Of a stretch of 38,837 bases of DNA, positions 1 through 8,442 are shown piece after piece. Position 1 is the first letter of the stretch. Every line of letters begins with the position of its first letter. The DNA comes from Deltaproteobacteria bacterium (GTDB taxonomy: Bacteria > Desulfobacterota > Binatia > HRBIN30 > JACQVA1). The notes beneath the pieces are model-generated. The model was not told the origin of the DNA. It saw only the letters and a list, made by a program, of their open reading frames with translations, and ran no database searches. Where the stretch lies: NCBI GenBank assembly GCA_016210005.1, contig JACQVA010000232.1:1-38837 (forward strand). Reading direction: 5' to 3'. Position numbers and translations under genes: made by a program.

Positions 1-48
1 CAGATCGATTCCGCAGTAGTATCGGTGCTGCTGTGTGTAGAAGTTCAT
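1..48 (-). CDS. IS110-family transposase, N-terminal fragment (cut by window edge)
   Basis: The minus strand reads MNFYTQQHRYYCGIDL and runs off the left edge. The pattern of a few polar residues followed by YCGIDLH is the N-terminus of IS110/IS1111-type DEDD transposases, where the Asp of GID is the first catalytic acidic residue. The ATG at 46-48 is preceded by a good ribosome binding site, GGAGG at 56-60 with 7-base spacing. Only 16 residues are visible, so the family call rests on this short motif and the expected position of the first Asp. The rest of the element lies outside the window and its integrity cannot be judged. Confidence 0.6.
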   Translation of the reverse strand, partial: MNFYTQQHRYYCGIDL

Positions 49-413
49 CAAGGCTCCTCCTCTTCTCCCCGGTGGGGAGGTCGTTGTGAGATGCAGCCAC
101 CGTACCCCGCCGGCGTGGCTAGGGGGAGCCCTTGATGAGGATCAAGCCGATCGAGACCGACGCGAAAAGAACGCGCGGCTCATCGGCAGGACGTTGGGCG
201 GCGGGAATCGAGGGGGAGCAGAGTGCCCTGTAGGCAGGCGAAGCAAGCGACCACCACCGCGGAGCCGTGTCAGCTCGAGATCGTACTGGCCGAATCGAAA
301 GCGCCGATGTGGCGCCCTCAGCTGGCGGGGGTCCTCGCCAGCCGGCGTAGCCGAGACCTGCGTGAGAAGAGCTTGTCCCTTGTGAACTCGCAGTTTCGCT
401 CGGAGCACGCACC
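49..413. other. Intergenic region beside the IS110-type element
   Basis: This 365-base stretch should contain one end of the IS110-type element, which normally lacks terminal inverted repeats. An imperfect inverted repeat is visible: the minus-strand leader of the transposase (45-60) is echoed on the plus strand at 123-139 with one mismatch and one extra base. A 32-codon reading frame at 135-233 begins in that second copy but resembles nothing I know. No convincing gene or terminator is seen. Confidence 0.4.
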
Positions 414-1523
414 GTGAGTACGCGGTTCCCTTTCCGCGCGGACGACCTGACGCTCGCTGCAATAAACGCCCTCGTCCATACACTGCACCCGGAGGTCGAC
501 GTGGCCCACTTCGAGGTCCGAGAGACGTTCCTCTTCGGCTCCGGGCAGGTGTCGACGGCGGGCCGCATCGCGTTGAGCGTCACGTACGAAGGAGAACGCG
601 CTGCCGAGTTCCCGCGGGAGGTGGTGCTCAAGGTCGCGCGTCCCGAGCTTGGCGCGCTCCCGCTCTATGCGAACGAGGTTTCGTTCTACACGCGCCTGCG
701 GCGGGAGCTCGGCACGCACGTCGAGACGCCGCGCTGCGTCGGCGGAATCCACGACGCTACGACGGGCATGTTCGGTCTCGCTCTCGAGGATCTCCGTACG
801 CGGGGAGCGACTTTTTCGAACGTCAAGACGCCGCACTCGATCGCCGACATGCACTCCCTTCTCGACTCGGCGGCGCGGCTGCACGCGGCCTACTGGGAGA
901 GCCCCCGATTCGCGACGGATCTCCGCTGGGTGCAGACGCACGTCGAGGGGGAGCTGCATGCGTTCTTCGAACATCCGGATCTCGTACCTGCGCTGATCCG
1001 CCAGCAGGTCACCGACGTGCAGTTCAAGCGCGAGCTGGTCCAGGCGATCGGGCAGACGCCGGATACGCTGCACGCGCAGGTGCGTCGGGTGCAGGCGCAC
1101 CACGCGCGGCTACCACGCACGGTCGTGCACGGCGACATGCACGCGGGGAACACCTACCGGCTCCCGGATGGGACCGGGGGCTTGGTCGACCCGCAGCTCA
1201 GCGTGCGCGGCTTCTGCATGCACGACGTCACGTACCTCCTGGCGACCGGGTTGTCCGTAGAGCAGCGCCGCCGGCACGAGCGCGAGCTGCTCGCGTACTA
1301 CCTCGACCGTCTGCGAGCTGCAGGCGTTGAGCGCCCGCCCGATCCGCATGCCGCATTCCTCGAGTACCGCCGCGCGGTGGCATGGTGCGTGTACGTCGGC
1401 TGGCTCACCACTCCCATCGAGAACTACGGCTGGGAGATCACGGTAATGAACCATGTGCGCCTCCTGACCGCCTACCGCGATCTCGAGACGGCCGCAGCGA
1501 TCGCTTCCCTACCCGATGCCTGA
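414..1523 (+). CDS. APH/EcKinase-like phosphotransferase
   Basis: A 369-residue protein of the aminoglycoside phosphotransferase/choline kinase-like superfamily, in the branch often annotated as ecdysteroid-kinase-like or phosphotransferase family protein. The catalytic Brenner loop is clear as VVHGDMHAGN near residue 240, followed by GLVDPQLSVRG, whose Asp is the metal-binding residue of the DFG-like position. The N-terminal lobe carries a Lys in EVVLKVARPE suitable for ATP binding. The GTG start at 414 is chosen because GGAG at 402-405 lies 8 bases upstream and the product begins where the family normally begins. The substrate is not predictable; relatives phosphorylate small alcohols, antibiotics or acyl-CoA-linked compounds. 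It stands alone, with no operon partner. Confidence 0.8.
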   Translation: MSTRFPFRADDLTLAAINALVHTLHPEVDVAHFEVRETFLFGSGQVSTAGRIALSVTYEGERAAEFPREVVLKVARPELGALPLYANEVSFYTRLRRELGTHVETPRCVGGIHDATTGMFGLALEDLRTRGATFSNVKTPHSIADMHSLLDSAARLHAAYWESPRFATDLRWVQTHVEGELHAFFEHPDLVPALIRQQVTDVQFKRELVQAIGQTPDTLHAQVRRVQAHHARLPRTVVHGDMHAGNTYRLPDGTGGLVDPQLSVRGFCMHDVTYLLATGLSVEQRRRHERELLAYYLDRLRAAGVERPPDPHAAFLEYRRAVAWCVYVGWLTTPIENYGWEITVMNHVRLLTAYRDLETAAAIASLPDA

Positions 1524-2123
1524 GTTCCTCTTGCGCTTCATCACGTTGCCCTCGCGCCTCTAAACCGCGACGGCGGCGGGACGACATTCCGCCGTACCCC
1601 CGCCGCCTCAACACCTATAAGGCCTCCGTTGTCAAGAAGACGCAGCGGTAGCGCCACGGGGGCGGGGGGCGCTCGCGGGAAGCAGACGCGGCGGGCGCGC
1701 TGAGGAGGGTGAGCTGACTGCGTTTCACATCACGAGGGGGTCACCGTCACGAGAGGGTCACATCACGTCACGAGGGGGCCTGGAGTGCGATAGAGGTGGA
1801 TTCGATCAGCTTCCGAAACTTCCGATCCGTCGCCTTCAATGCTCCAGCTCGCCGAAGCATTTCGCTCACGGCAAAGGGTGGCGCCGCCTCCGCTACTTCC
1901 CCAACCCGGACCGGATCGAGGTGGATGTAGAGCTTGGAGTACGATGCCGCCGGGCGCGTTCGCTACCCGACGGCGAGTTTCAGCTCAGGCAGCGGAGAGA
2001 TGCCGGAAAAGCGAGCCCCTCGCCTCTACAACTCCTGATCCCCACTCCGACCTCCGCGTCCGCTCTCGCCGCCTGGCTTCACCGCCGGGGTCTGCTATAC
2101 GCGGATCGCCGGAGGTCGTGAGC
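1524..2123. other. Long intergenic region with short direct repeats
   Basis: No supportable gene is seen in these 600 bases. At 1725-1778 a degenerate tandem repeat occurs, with three imperfect units built on TCACATCACGAGGGGG. On the plus strand around 1855-1950 one frame reads a gene-like stretch (KGWRRLRYFPNPDRIEVD), which might be a remnant of a mobile-element gene but is not recognisable. The 3' part contains the leader of the amidohydrolase gene, ending in the GGAGG at 2111-2115. Confidence 0.4.
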
Positions 2124-3713
2124 GTGACATTGGCCAGCCCTAACCAGCCCACCGCGATCGCGTTCACCGGTGGGCGCATCCTCACGCTCGACGCCACTCT
2201 CGGCGAGCCGGAAGTGCTGATCATCGACAACGGCCGTATCGCCGCGGCCGGCGAGCGGGCGCTGCTGCAAGCCTATGCGGGCGTGGCGGTCGAGCCCTTG
2301 GGCGGGCGCACGCTCGTGCCTGGTTTTATCGACGCCCACAATCATCTCTCGATTGCGGCGCTGCATCCGCTGTGGGCCGACCTCTCGCAGGTGCGCTCGC
2401 TCGAAGAAATGAAGCAAGCACTGGCGGCGCAGGCGGCGCGCGAGCCCGAGGCGCGCTGGATTCGCGGCGCAAACTGGAACGAAGTCACCACCAATGTGTT
2501 GCCTGACCGCCATGACCTCGATGCGCTCGGCTTCGATCGGCCGGTGATCGTGGCGCACTACACGCTGCACCAAGGCGTGGTCAGCTCGCACGGGCTCGAT
2601 GACTTGGGCATCGGGCCCGAGACACCCGATCCACCTGGCGGGGTGATCGCACGGGGTACCGACGGAAAGCCGAGCGGCTTACTCGTCGAGTGCGCCTGGA
2701 GCCAGGCGCATGCCCGCTCGCTGGCGGCCTACCGCCAACCCGAGCGCTGGGCCGAGTTGATCGCCGCCCGCGGGCGCCAGCTCTTGCGCGACGGCATCAC
2801 CTGCGTGCACGACGCCGCTTGTTCACCGGCGGCCGAGGCGGTTTACCGTGCCCTGCACCGGGCCGGCACGCTGCCGCTGGCGGTGCTGATGATGCCGCAC
2901 CCCGAGGCGATTCTGACGGGGCTGGCGCCGGAACGTCTGGAGGGGCCGCTCACTGGCGACGGCGATGAGTGGCTGCGCGTGGGTCCGCTCAAACTGTTCG
3001 CCGATGGCGGCATCGCCCCGGCGATGGACGTGAGCATCGCCGGCATGCGTAGCGCTTTCGGGATCGAGATCCCGGGCCTGGCGGCGGGCGTGGCGCAAGC
3101 GGTCGAGCGCGGCTTTCGCGTCGCCGTCCACGCCATCGGGAACGTAGGACTGCGTAACGCCCTGGCGGCGTTTAGCCTGGCTGCCCGCGCGCGCGACCTG
3201 GACCATCGCTTCCGCGTCGAGCACGCCTGCCTGGCCTCGCCTCCCCAGATCGAGGAGATGGCGAGCCTGGGCGCGGTGGGCGTGGTGCAACCTGGCTTTC
3301 TGCACCACATCGGCCAAGCGGTCGAGGCGGTGCCGTGGGACGAAGAGATTTGGCTGCCGTTCGGCGCCATGGCGGCTGCCGGTGTCGCCCTGGCGGCATC
3401 GTCCGACGACCCGTGCGCTTTCCACCAGCCGCTGCTGACGGCTGCCTGCGGGACCACGCGCCGCACCGGCTCGGGCGGCGTTCTCGGCCTTGAGCAAGCG
3501 CTCGGCTACGAGCGCTGGCTGCACGCTTACAGTGCCGGTGCGGCATATGCCGGCGGGCAGGAGCACGAGCGCGGCACGCTCACGCCCGGCAAACGCGCCG
3601 ACTTGGTGGTGCTCGAAGGCGCACTCGAGGCCGAACATCCGCCGCGCGTCAGGCAAACCTGGGTTGCCGGCCGGCTCGCTTACGGCGAGCCGCTGCCGCG
3701 CGCCGGCACATAG
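2124..3713 (+). CDS. Amidohydrolase family 3 protein (YtcJ/NfdA-like)
   Basis: A metal-dependent hydrolase of the amidohydrolase superfamily, in the branch of YtcJ and N-substituted formamide deformylase. Visible landmarks are the first metal motif FIDAHNHLS (HxH), the substrate-side PLKLFADGGIAPAMD segment, VHAIGN and FRVEHACL with the two later metal-binding histidines, and ASSDDPC with the catalytic Asp. The C-terminal LTPGKRADLVVLE closes the small beta-sandwich domain. The frame is open far upstream, but GTG at 2124 is preferred: GGAGG lies 8 bases before it and the protein then starts right before the conserved beta-sandwich strand (TGGRILTLDA). This gives 529 residues, the usual size. 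Substrate unknown. It stands alone and is convergent with the kinase on the other strand. Confidence 0.85.
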   Translation: MTLASPNQPTAIAFTGGRILTLDATLGEPEVLIIDNGRIAAAGERALLQAYAGVAVEPLGGRTLVPGFIDAHNHLSIAALHPLWADLSQVRSLEEMKQALAAQAAREPEARWIRGANWNEVTTNVLPDRHDLDALGFDRPVIVAHYTLHQGVVSSHGLDDLGIGPETPDPPGGVIARGTDGKPSGLLVECAWSQAHARSLAAYRQPERWAELIAARGRQLLRDGITCVHDAACSPAAEAVYRALHRAGTLPLAVLMMPHPEAILTGLAPERLEGPLTGDGDEWLRVGPLKLFADGGIAPAMDVSIAGMRSAFGIEIPGLAAGVAQAVERGFRVAVHAIGNVGLRNALAAFSLAARARDLDHRFRVEHACLASPPQIEEMASLGAVGVVQPGFLHHIGQAVEAVPWDEEIWLPFGAMAAAGVALAASSDDPCAFHQPLLTAACGTTRRTGSGGVLGLEQALGYERWLHAYSAGAAYAGGQEHERGTLTPGKRADLVVLEGALEAEHPPRVRQTWVAGRLAYGEPLPRAGT

Positions 3714-3726
3714 GCCGCGGCCCGGA

Positions 3727-5010
3727 TCAGCGCCGGCGCGAACGCCGCGGCCGATTGCGCTCGGCGGGCGGATCGCTGGGGCTTGCCGGCTCCGGCATGG
3801 GGGCCGGGGGCTTGCCGACCGGCAAGCGCAACGCCACCAGCGCGCCTCCGCCGGGGTGGTTAGATGCCGTCACCGTGCCGCCGTGACTTTCGACGGTGCG
3901 TCGCACGATGGCCAACCCCAAGCCCGTGCCGCCTTGGCGGTGCGAAAAGAACGGCTCGAAGACGCGCGGCAGGTCCTCGGGGCGAAAGCCCGGGCCGCGG
4001 TCTCGCACCCGGCATTCGACCCAAGCGGTGCCCGCTTCGCCGGGCACCAACTCGACTTCTGTCACTACGTCACTACCCCGGGGCGCATGTTGCACGGCGT
4101 TCTGGATCAGGTTCTGCACCGCCTGTTGCAACCTTGATGCGTCCATGGCCACGGGCGGCAGACCCGGCGCCAGCGAGGTCTCGAACCGCACCCCCGAGGC
4201 CGCCGCCGCGGGCCCGCACTCGCGCACGGCGTAGCTTACGACGTCGGCGAGTGCCCCCGGAGCCAACTCCAGCTCCTGCACCTTGCCGTAGTCGAGCAAG
4301 TCAGCCGTGAGCTGGCGCAGCCGACCGGCGGCACCGCGCAGCGCCGCGATGAACGGCTGATGCTCTTGCTGCTGGCCAAAGCGCGCCTCGAAGGCATCGA
4401 GCGTGCCGGTGATCGCAAACAGCGGATTGCGCACCTCGTGAGCGACGCCCGCTACCAGTGCCCCCAACGCCGCCAGCACTTCGCTGTGCCGCAGCTCCTG
4501 CTGCATGCGCTCGCACTCCCCCATCTCCGCCTGTAGCCGCACATTGGCTGCCGCCAGCTCGCGCGTGCGCGCCTCGACTCGGCGTTCGAGCTCGGCGCCC
4601 ACCCGTTCCAATGCCCGCGCGGCCCGGAAGAGGTCGGCAAAGACCGCGACTTTCGCGCGCAAGACCTCCGGCACCAGCGGATGAAACAGGTAATCCACGG
4701 CCCCAGCGAGGTAGCTGCGCAGCAGTTGGGTGCCGTTAACATCGGTTGCGGTGACGAAAATTATCGGCGTGTATTGCGAGCGCTCGCGCTGGCGAATCAG
4801 CGTCGCCGTCTCCAAGCCGTCCATGCCGGGCATGTTGACGTCGAGCAAGATGACGGCGAAGTCGCGCTTGAGGATCTGGCGCAGCGCCTGCTCGCCGGAG
4901 CTTGCAGTGAAGAGGTTGTACCCGTCTTGGGCGAGGACGGCCTCTGTCGCCAGCAGGTTCTCCGGCCGGTCGTCGACCAGCAGCACGTTGACGCCATCGT
5001 CCACGTTCAT
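3727..5010 (-). CDS. Hybrid receiver-histidine kinase
   Basis: A soluble 427-residue two-component protein. Residues 8-125 form a receiver domain with acidic pair D13/D14 and phospho-acceptor D57 in LLDVNMPG. A coiled coil covers about 130-175. The dimerisation domain has H191 in GVAHEVRNPL, and the ATPase domain follows with the N box LIQNAVQHAP, G1 box RDRGPGF and G2 box GGTGLGLAIV. No membrane segments are present. The order receiver-then-kinase is typical of kinases that relay a signal from another phosphodonor. The normally invariant receiver Lys (consensus DYLFKP) is His here (DYLFHP, near residue 110). No clear ribosome binding site precedes the ATG, and there is no adjacent partner gene. 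Confidence 0.88.
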   Translation of the reverse strand: MNVDDGVNVLLVDDRPENLLATEAVLAQDGYNLFTASSGEQALRQILKRDFAVILLDVNMPGMDGLETATLIRQRERSQYTPIIFVTATDVNGTQLLRSYLAGAVDYLFHPLVPEVLRAKVAVFADLFRAARALERVGAELERRVEARTRELAAANVRLQAEMGECERMQQELRHSEVLAALGALVAGVAHEVRNPLFAITGTLDAFEARFGQQQEHQPFIAALRGAAGRLRQLTADLLDYGKVQELELAPGALADVVSYAVRECGPAAAASGVRFETSLAPGLPPVAMDASRLQQAVQNLIQNAVQHAPRGSDVVTEVELVPGEAGTAWVECRVRDRGPGFRPEDLPRVFEPFFSHRQGGTGLGLAIVRRTVESHGGTVTASNHPGGGALVALRLPVGKPPAPMPEPASPSDPPAERNRPRRSRRR

Positions 5011-5084
5011 GTCAACACAAAAGAAGTATAGAGCAGCCGGCCTCGGCTGTCAGCAGGTCGGCGCGCGGTGCACGGATCGGACAG

Positions 5085-5295
5085 GTGAACCACAGAGAGG
5101 CGCCGAGGGCGCCGTGAAAGAGCCCAGAGCACGGGAAAACACGGCTCGGAGACGCTAGAGCCGCGGAGAAGAGCAAGGAGGGTGATCCCCGTGCCCCACG
5201 GGGCTGGCTGAAGTCGAGAGCCGACCCTGAGCCTCGAACGGGCTCGCAGAGTCCTCTCTGTGTGTTCTGAGCCTCGGTGGTTTCCTTGTGTTCAC
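5085..5295. repeat. Pair of dispersed intergenic repeats in inverted orientation
   Basis: The gap between the kinase start and the next gene holds a repeat copy at 5085-5108 (AACCACAGAGAGGC core) and a related copy on the opposite strand at 5252-5295, whose complement contains AACCACCGAGGCTCAG and CACAGAGAGG. Such AACCAC..GAGG..CAGAG words recur between genes in many environmental bacterial genomes. The distal copy touches the stop codon of the neighbouring dehydrogenase. No gene is seen between them. Confidence 0.45.
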
Positions 5296-6155
5296 GGCTG
5301 GTCGTCGGCGAGGTCGCCGAGGCGCTTACCTTGGCGGGCGCGGGCGCGGGCCTTCTCCACCACCGCGGCGAGGACCGGATCGGTCTTGGCCATGCCGAAG
5401 CGCAGTAGTGCGGGCAGGCACAGCCGCAGGAAGCGCGCCGTCATCAGCTGGAGGTTGTGCCGCGGTGCGGTAATCTCGTAGCGCCGTTTTTCGATCGCCT
5501 CGAAGATCGCGTCGGTGACGATCTGCGGCGGGTACTTCGGACCCTTGTACGCCACCGGCTCGTCTTCCTTGAGCCAGATTTCGGTATCGATCGGCCCGGG
5601 GTTGATCAGGGCGGCGTGGATGTTGGCGCCGGCGAGGTCGTTCCACAGCCCTTCGGTGAAACTGCTGAGCGCGGCCTTGGAGGCGGCGTAGATCGCCTCG
5701 CGCGGTGGCGCCACTTTGGCGGCGAAAGAGGAGACGTTGACAATGGTGCCGCCGCCGGCGCGCAGCATGTAGGGGATGGCGGCCAAGGTGGTCCACACCG
5801 CCGAAAGGAAATTGACCTGCATGACGTGCTCGGCCTCGTCCGCCGACAGGTGGTAGATCTGTTTGTGCTTGGAAATGGCGGCGTTGTTGATGAGGATGTC
5901 GAGGCGGCCGAAGCGCGCGACGGTGTCGTCGATCACCCGCTCGGCGAAGCTGCGCTGGCCGAGATCACCGGCCAGGTAATGTGATGCGGGGGCGTGCACC
6001 CGGCATTGGCGCAGCAGCTCCTGCAAGCGGTCCTCGCGCCGCGCTACGGCGACGACGCTGGCGCCGCGCCGGGCAAAGGCTTTGGCGGTGACTTCGCCGA
6101 TGCCCGACGACGCCCCGGTTACGATCACGACCTGGTCACGATAGTCCACGTCCAT
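5292..6155 (-). CDS. Short-chain dehydrogenase/reductase
   Basis: A classical SDR of 287 residues. It has the NAD(P)-binding TGASSGIG motif, the NNAA structural motif, a catalytic Ser in VNVSSFAAK and the catalytic YAASK (Tyr and Lys). The C-terminus continues past the core with a hydrophobic, basic segment typical of SDRs that act on lipophilic substrates. The ATG at 6155 is chosen because the product MDVDYRDQVVIVTG starts at the usual distance from the Rossmann motif; GGGGAGG abuts it closely. Earlier in-frame starts at 6173 and 6212 (GTG) exist. The next gene on this strand, also an SDR, ends about 100 bases away, so they may be co-transcribed. Substrate not predictable. Confidence 0.85.
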   Translation of the reverse strand: MDVDYRDQVVIVTGASSGIGEVTAKAFARRGASVVAVARREDRLQELLRQCRVHAPASHYLAGDLGQRSFAERVIDDTVARFGRLDILINNAAISKHKQIYHLSADEAEHVMQVNFLSAVWTTLAAIPYMLRAGGGTIVNVSSFAAKVAPPREAIYAASKAALSSFTEGLWNDLAGANIHAALINPGPIDTEIWLKEDEPVAYKGPKYPPQIVTDAIFEAIEKRRYEITAPRHNLQLMTARFLRLCLPALLRFGMAKTDPVLAAVVEKARARARQGKRLGDLADDQP

Positions 6156-6257
6156 CCTCCCCGCCGGCGGCATTGCGCCGGTTGAAAATGTCCTGGTCGA
6201 CAGCGGACGCACAGAACCGCGGGCCTGAAACTCGCCCGCGGTCTCGGCGCCATCGCT

Positions 6258-7067
6258 CTAGCGCGCCGGTTTCGTGGCATCCAGAACCATGCGCTTGACA
6301 TTGCGGCGCATCAGGCCGGGGGCAAGCGCGCGGACAATGTAACCCGCCGTGATCGCCCGCGGCACGGTGATGTCATGTTGGCCGCGCGCCAGCGCTTTCA
6401 TGATGGCTTCGATCAGCGGCGCCGGTTCGATCATCGACCGGCGCGACACCGGCGACATCCGTTCCAGCGCTTCGGCGTCGAAGAACGGGGTATTGATCGC
6501 GCCCGGGCAGACCGTGAGCACGTGTACGCCGGAGTCCTCCACCTCCAGTGATAGCGCTTCCGCCAGGCCGACCATGGCGAACTTCGAGGCGGCATAGACA
6601 CTCTCGTCGGGCACGCCGATCTTACCGGCAACCGAGGCGATGAAAACGACCCAGCCGCGGCGCTGCTCGACCATGTGCGGCAGTAGCGCTTTGGTCCAGT
6701 ACACGCTGCCGAGGAAGTTCACCTGCATCATACGCTCGATGTCATCGAGCTCCCACTCGAGGAAGCGCCGGTGGCGGCCGTAGCCGGCGTTGTTCACCAG
6801 CACCTCGACCGGGCCGAAATGGCGGCGCACATGGTCAGCCGCCGCGAACACCTGCGCGCGTTCGCCGACGTCACACGGGAGCACCAGCGCCTCGCCGCCG
6901 GCGCGCCGGATCTCCTCGGCGAGGGCATTCAGCTCGGCCTCGCGCCGGGCCACCAGCGCCAGCCGCGCCTGCTCGCGCGCCAAGCGCAACGATAGCAGCC
7001 GGCCGATGCCGCTCGAGGCCCCGGTCACCACCGCAACCTTTCCCTTCCATGACTGCAACCGCGCCAT
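6258..7067 (-). CDS. Short-chain dehydrogenase/reductase
   Basis: A second classical SDR, 269 residues, with TGASSGIG near the N-terminus, NNAGYG, the catalytic Ser in VFIASVAGK and YAASK. It shares the overall layout of the SDR encoded at 5292-6155 (long C-terminal extension, similar VNFL..VYWT region), so the two are likely old paralogues. The ATG at 7067 is supported by an AGGGGG ribosome binding site 6 bases upstream. The gene is first in the putative two-gene SDR unit and is divergent from the transporter gene at 7202. Cofactor preference is unclear, although the Arg residues after the second strand (LVARR) favour NADP. Confidence 0.85.
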   Translation of the reverse strand: MARLQSWKGKVAVVTGASSGIGRLLSLRLAREQARLALVARREAELNALAEEIRRAGGEALVLPCDVGERAQVFAAADHVRRHFGPVEVLVNNAGYGRHRRFLEWELDDIERMMQVNFLGSVYWTKALLPHMVEQRRGWVVFIASVAGKIGVPDESVYAASKFAMVGLAEALSLEVEDSGVHVLTVCPGAINTPFFDAEALERMSPVSRRSMIEPAPLIEAIMKALARGQHDITVPRAITAGYIVRALAPGLMRRNVKRMVLDATKPAR

Positions 7068-7201
7068 GCCGATCCCCCTTGCGCCGAGTGAGTGCCGGAA
7101 GAAGAAGAGAAGATAAGAAGAGCCCGATCGCGATCACTGCGGCACGGGCGTTTCCATAGTCTAACGATCGCCAGTAGTACAGCGCTGAGGCAGGCGCAGC
7201 C

Positions 7202-8437
7202 GTGGCCTTGAGCCGGCAGCGACATGCCGGTACACCCATCGGCGGGAGAAGGCAGACTGCGAGTGTGTTGACCCGTCTTCGCGCAAACCTCGGGCAGGCG
7301 CGGCTGAACCGGCACGAGATTGCAGGCTCGCTCGGCGACCTGGGCACGTTCTTGCCCTTGCTGGTGGGCATGGCGGCGCAGAACGGCCTCGACTTCGCCG
7401 CCTCGCTGTTCTTCGCCGGCCTGTTCAACGTCGTTACCGGCCTGACCTTCGGTATCCCGATGGCGGTGCAGCCGATGACGGCGATTGCCGCGGTGGCGCT
7501 GACCGAGGGGCTGACGGCGTCGCAGATCTTGGCGGCCGGTGCCACCGTCAGCCTGATCGTGTTGGGGCTCGGCCTGAGCGGGCTGATCGGTTGGCTCAAT
7601 CGCATGGTGCCCAAGCCGGTGGTGCGCGGGCTGCAACTCGCGCTCGGCCTGTCGCTGCTGATGAAGGGGCTACAGATGGTAGCGAGCACCCAGGCATGGA
7701 TCGGCCCCGACAGTTACCTTACCGGGCTGTGTGCGGCGGTGATCGTGCTGCAGCTGTTCTTCTCGCCGCGGGTGCCGGCGGCGTTGATCTTGTTCGGCGC
7801 CGGCTTGGTATTGGCGCTGTGGCGGCAGCCGGACGTTTTGCAGGCGCTGGCCTTGCACCTGACGCTGCCGGCCTGGGCGCCGCCCGCGGCGGGCGACTTC
7901 ATCAGCGCGTTCGCCAAGGCCGCGCTGCCGCAGATTCCGCTGACCACGCTCAACTCGGTCATCGCCGTGTGTGCCTTGTCGGGCGACTTGTTCCCCGAGC
8001 GCAAAGCCGAGCCGCGGGCGGTGGCGGTGTCGGTCGGGGTGATGAATCTGGTGGGGGCGTGGTTCGGCGCGATGCCGATGTGTCACGGCGCGGGCGGCTT
8101 GGCCGGTCAATATCGCTTCGGTGCGCGCACCAACGGCTCGATCTTGTTCCTGGGCGCGGCCAAGATGCTGGTGGCGGTGGTTTTCGGGGCCTCGCTGATG
8201 GCGCTGTGCCGGGTGTTTCCCGCCAGCGTGCTGGGGGCGATGCTGGCCTTCAGCGGCATGGAGCTGGCGCTGGTCACCCGCGACCAAAGCCAGCGCGCCG
8301 ATGCCTTCGTGATGTTGCTGACCGCCGGCACTTGCCTGGGGTTGAACAACATCGCCCTCGGCTTCGGCTTGGGGCTGGCCTTGGCCTGGGGCTTCAGCCT
8401 GCGCCCGCACCTACACCAGGGCGCAGCCGGCCACTGA
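7202..8437 (+). CDS. MOT1/SulP-like molybdate or sulfate transporter
   Basis: A 411-residue polytopic membrane protein with about ten hydrophobic segments. The paired motifs EIAGSLGDLGTFLPLLVG near residue 40 and MPMCHGAGGLAGQYRFGAR near residue 300 are the two signatures of the MOT1 molybdate transporter family, a relative of SulP sulfate permeases. Known MOT1 proteins take up molybdate with high affinity. A molybdoenzyme is encoded at 30358-33264, so a role in molybdenum supply is attractive but unproven, since the genes are 22 kb apart. The start is uncertain: GTG at 7202, or GTG at 7265 which would trim a poorly conserved basic leader. Confidence 0.8.
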   Translation: MALSRQRHAGTPIGGRRQTASVLTRLRANLGQARLNRHEIAGSLGDLGTFLPLLVGMAAQNGLDFAASLFFAGLFNVVTGLTFGIPMAVQPMTAIAAVALTEGLTASQILAAGATVSLIVLGLGLSGLIGWLNRMVPKPVVRGLQLALGLSLLMKGLQMVASTQAWIGPDSYLTGLCAAVIVLQLFFSPRVPAALILFGAGLVLALWRQPDVLQALALHLTLPAWAPPAAGDFISAFAKAALPQIPLTTLNSVIAVCALSGDLFPERKAEPRAVAVSVGVMNLVGAWFGAMPMCHGAGGLAGQYRFGARTNGSILFLGAAKMLVAVVFGASLMALCRVFPASVLGAMLAFSGMELALVTRDQSQRADAFVMLLTAGTCLGLNNIALGFGLGLALAWGFSLRPHLHQGAAGH

Positions 8438-8442
8438 GTGCC

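Noticed and set aside
135-233. 32-codon frame starting MRIKPIETDAKRTR
   Set aside because: It has a passable ribosome site, but the product is short and unrecognised and lies in IS-flanking DNA.
1725-1778. CRISPR-like short repeats
   Set aside because: The units are adjacent, degenerate and without spacers, so this is a small tandem repeat and not a CRISPR array. No array was seen elsewhere.
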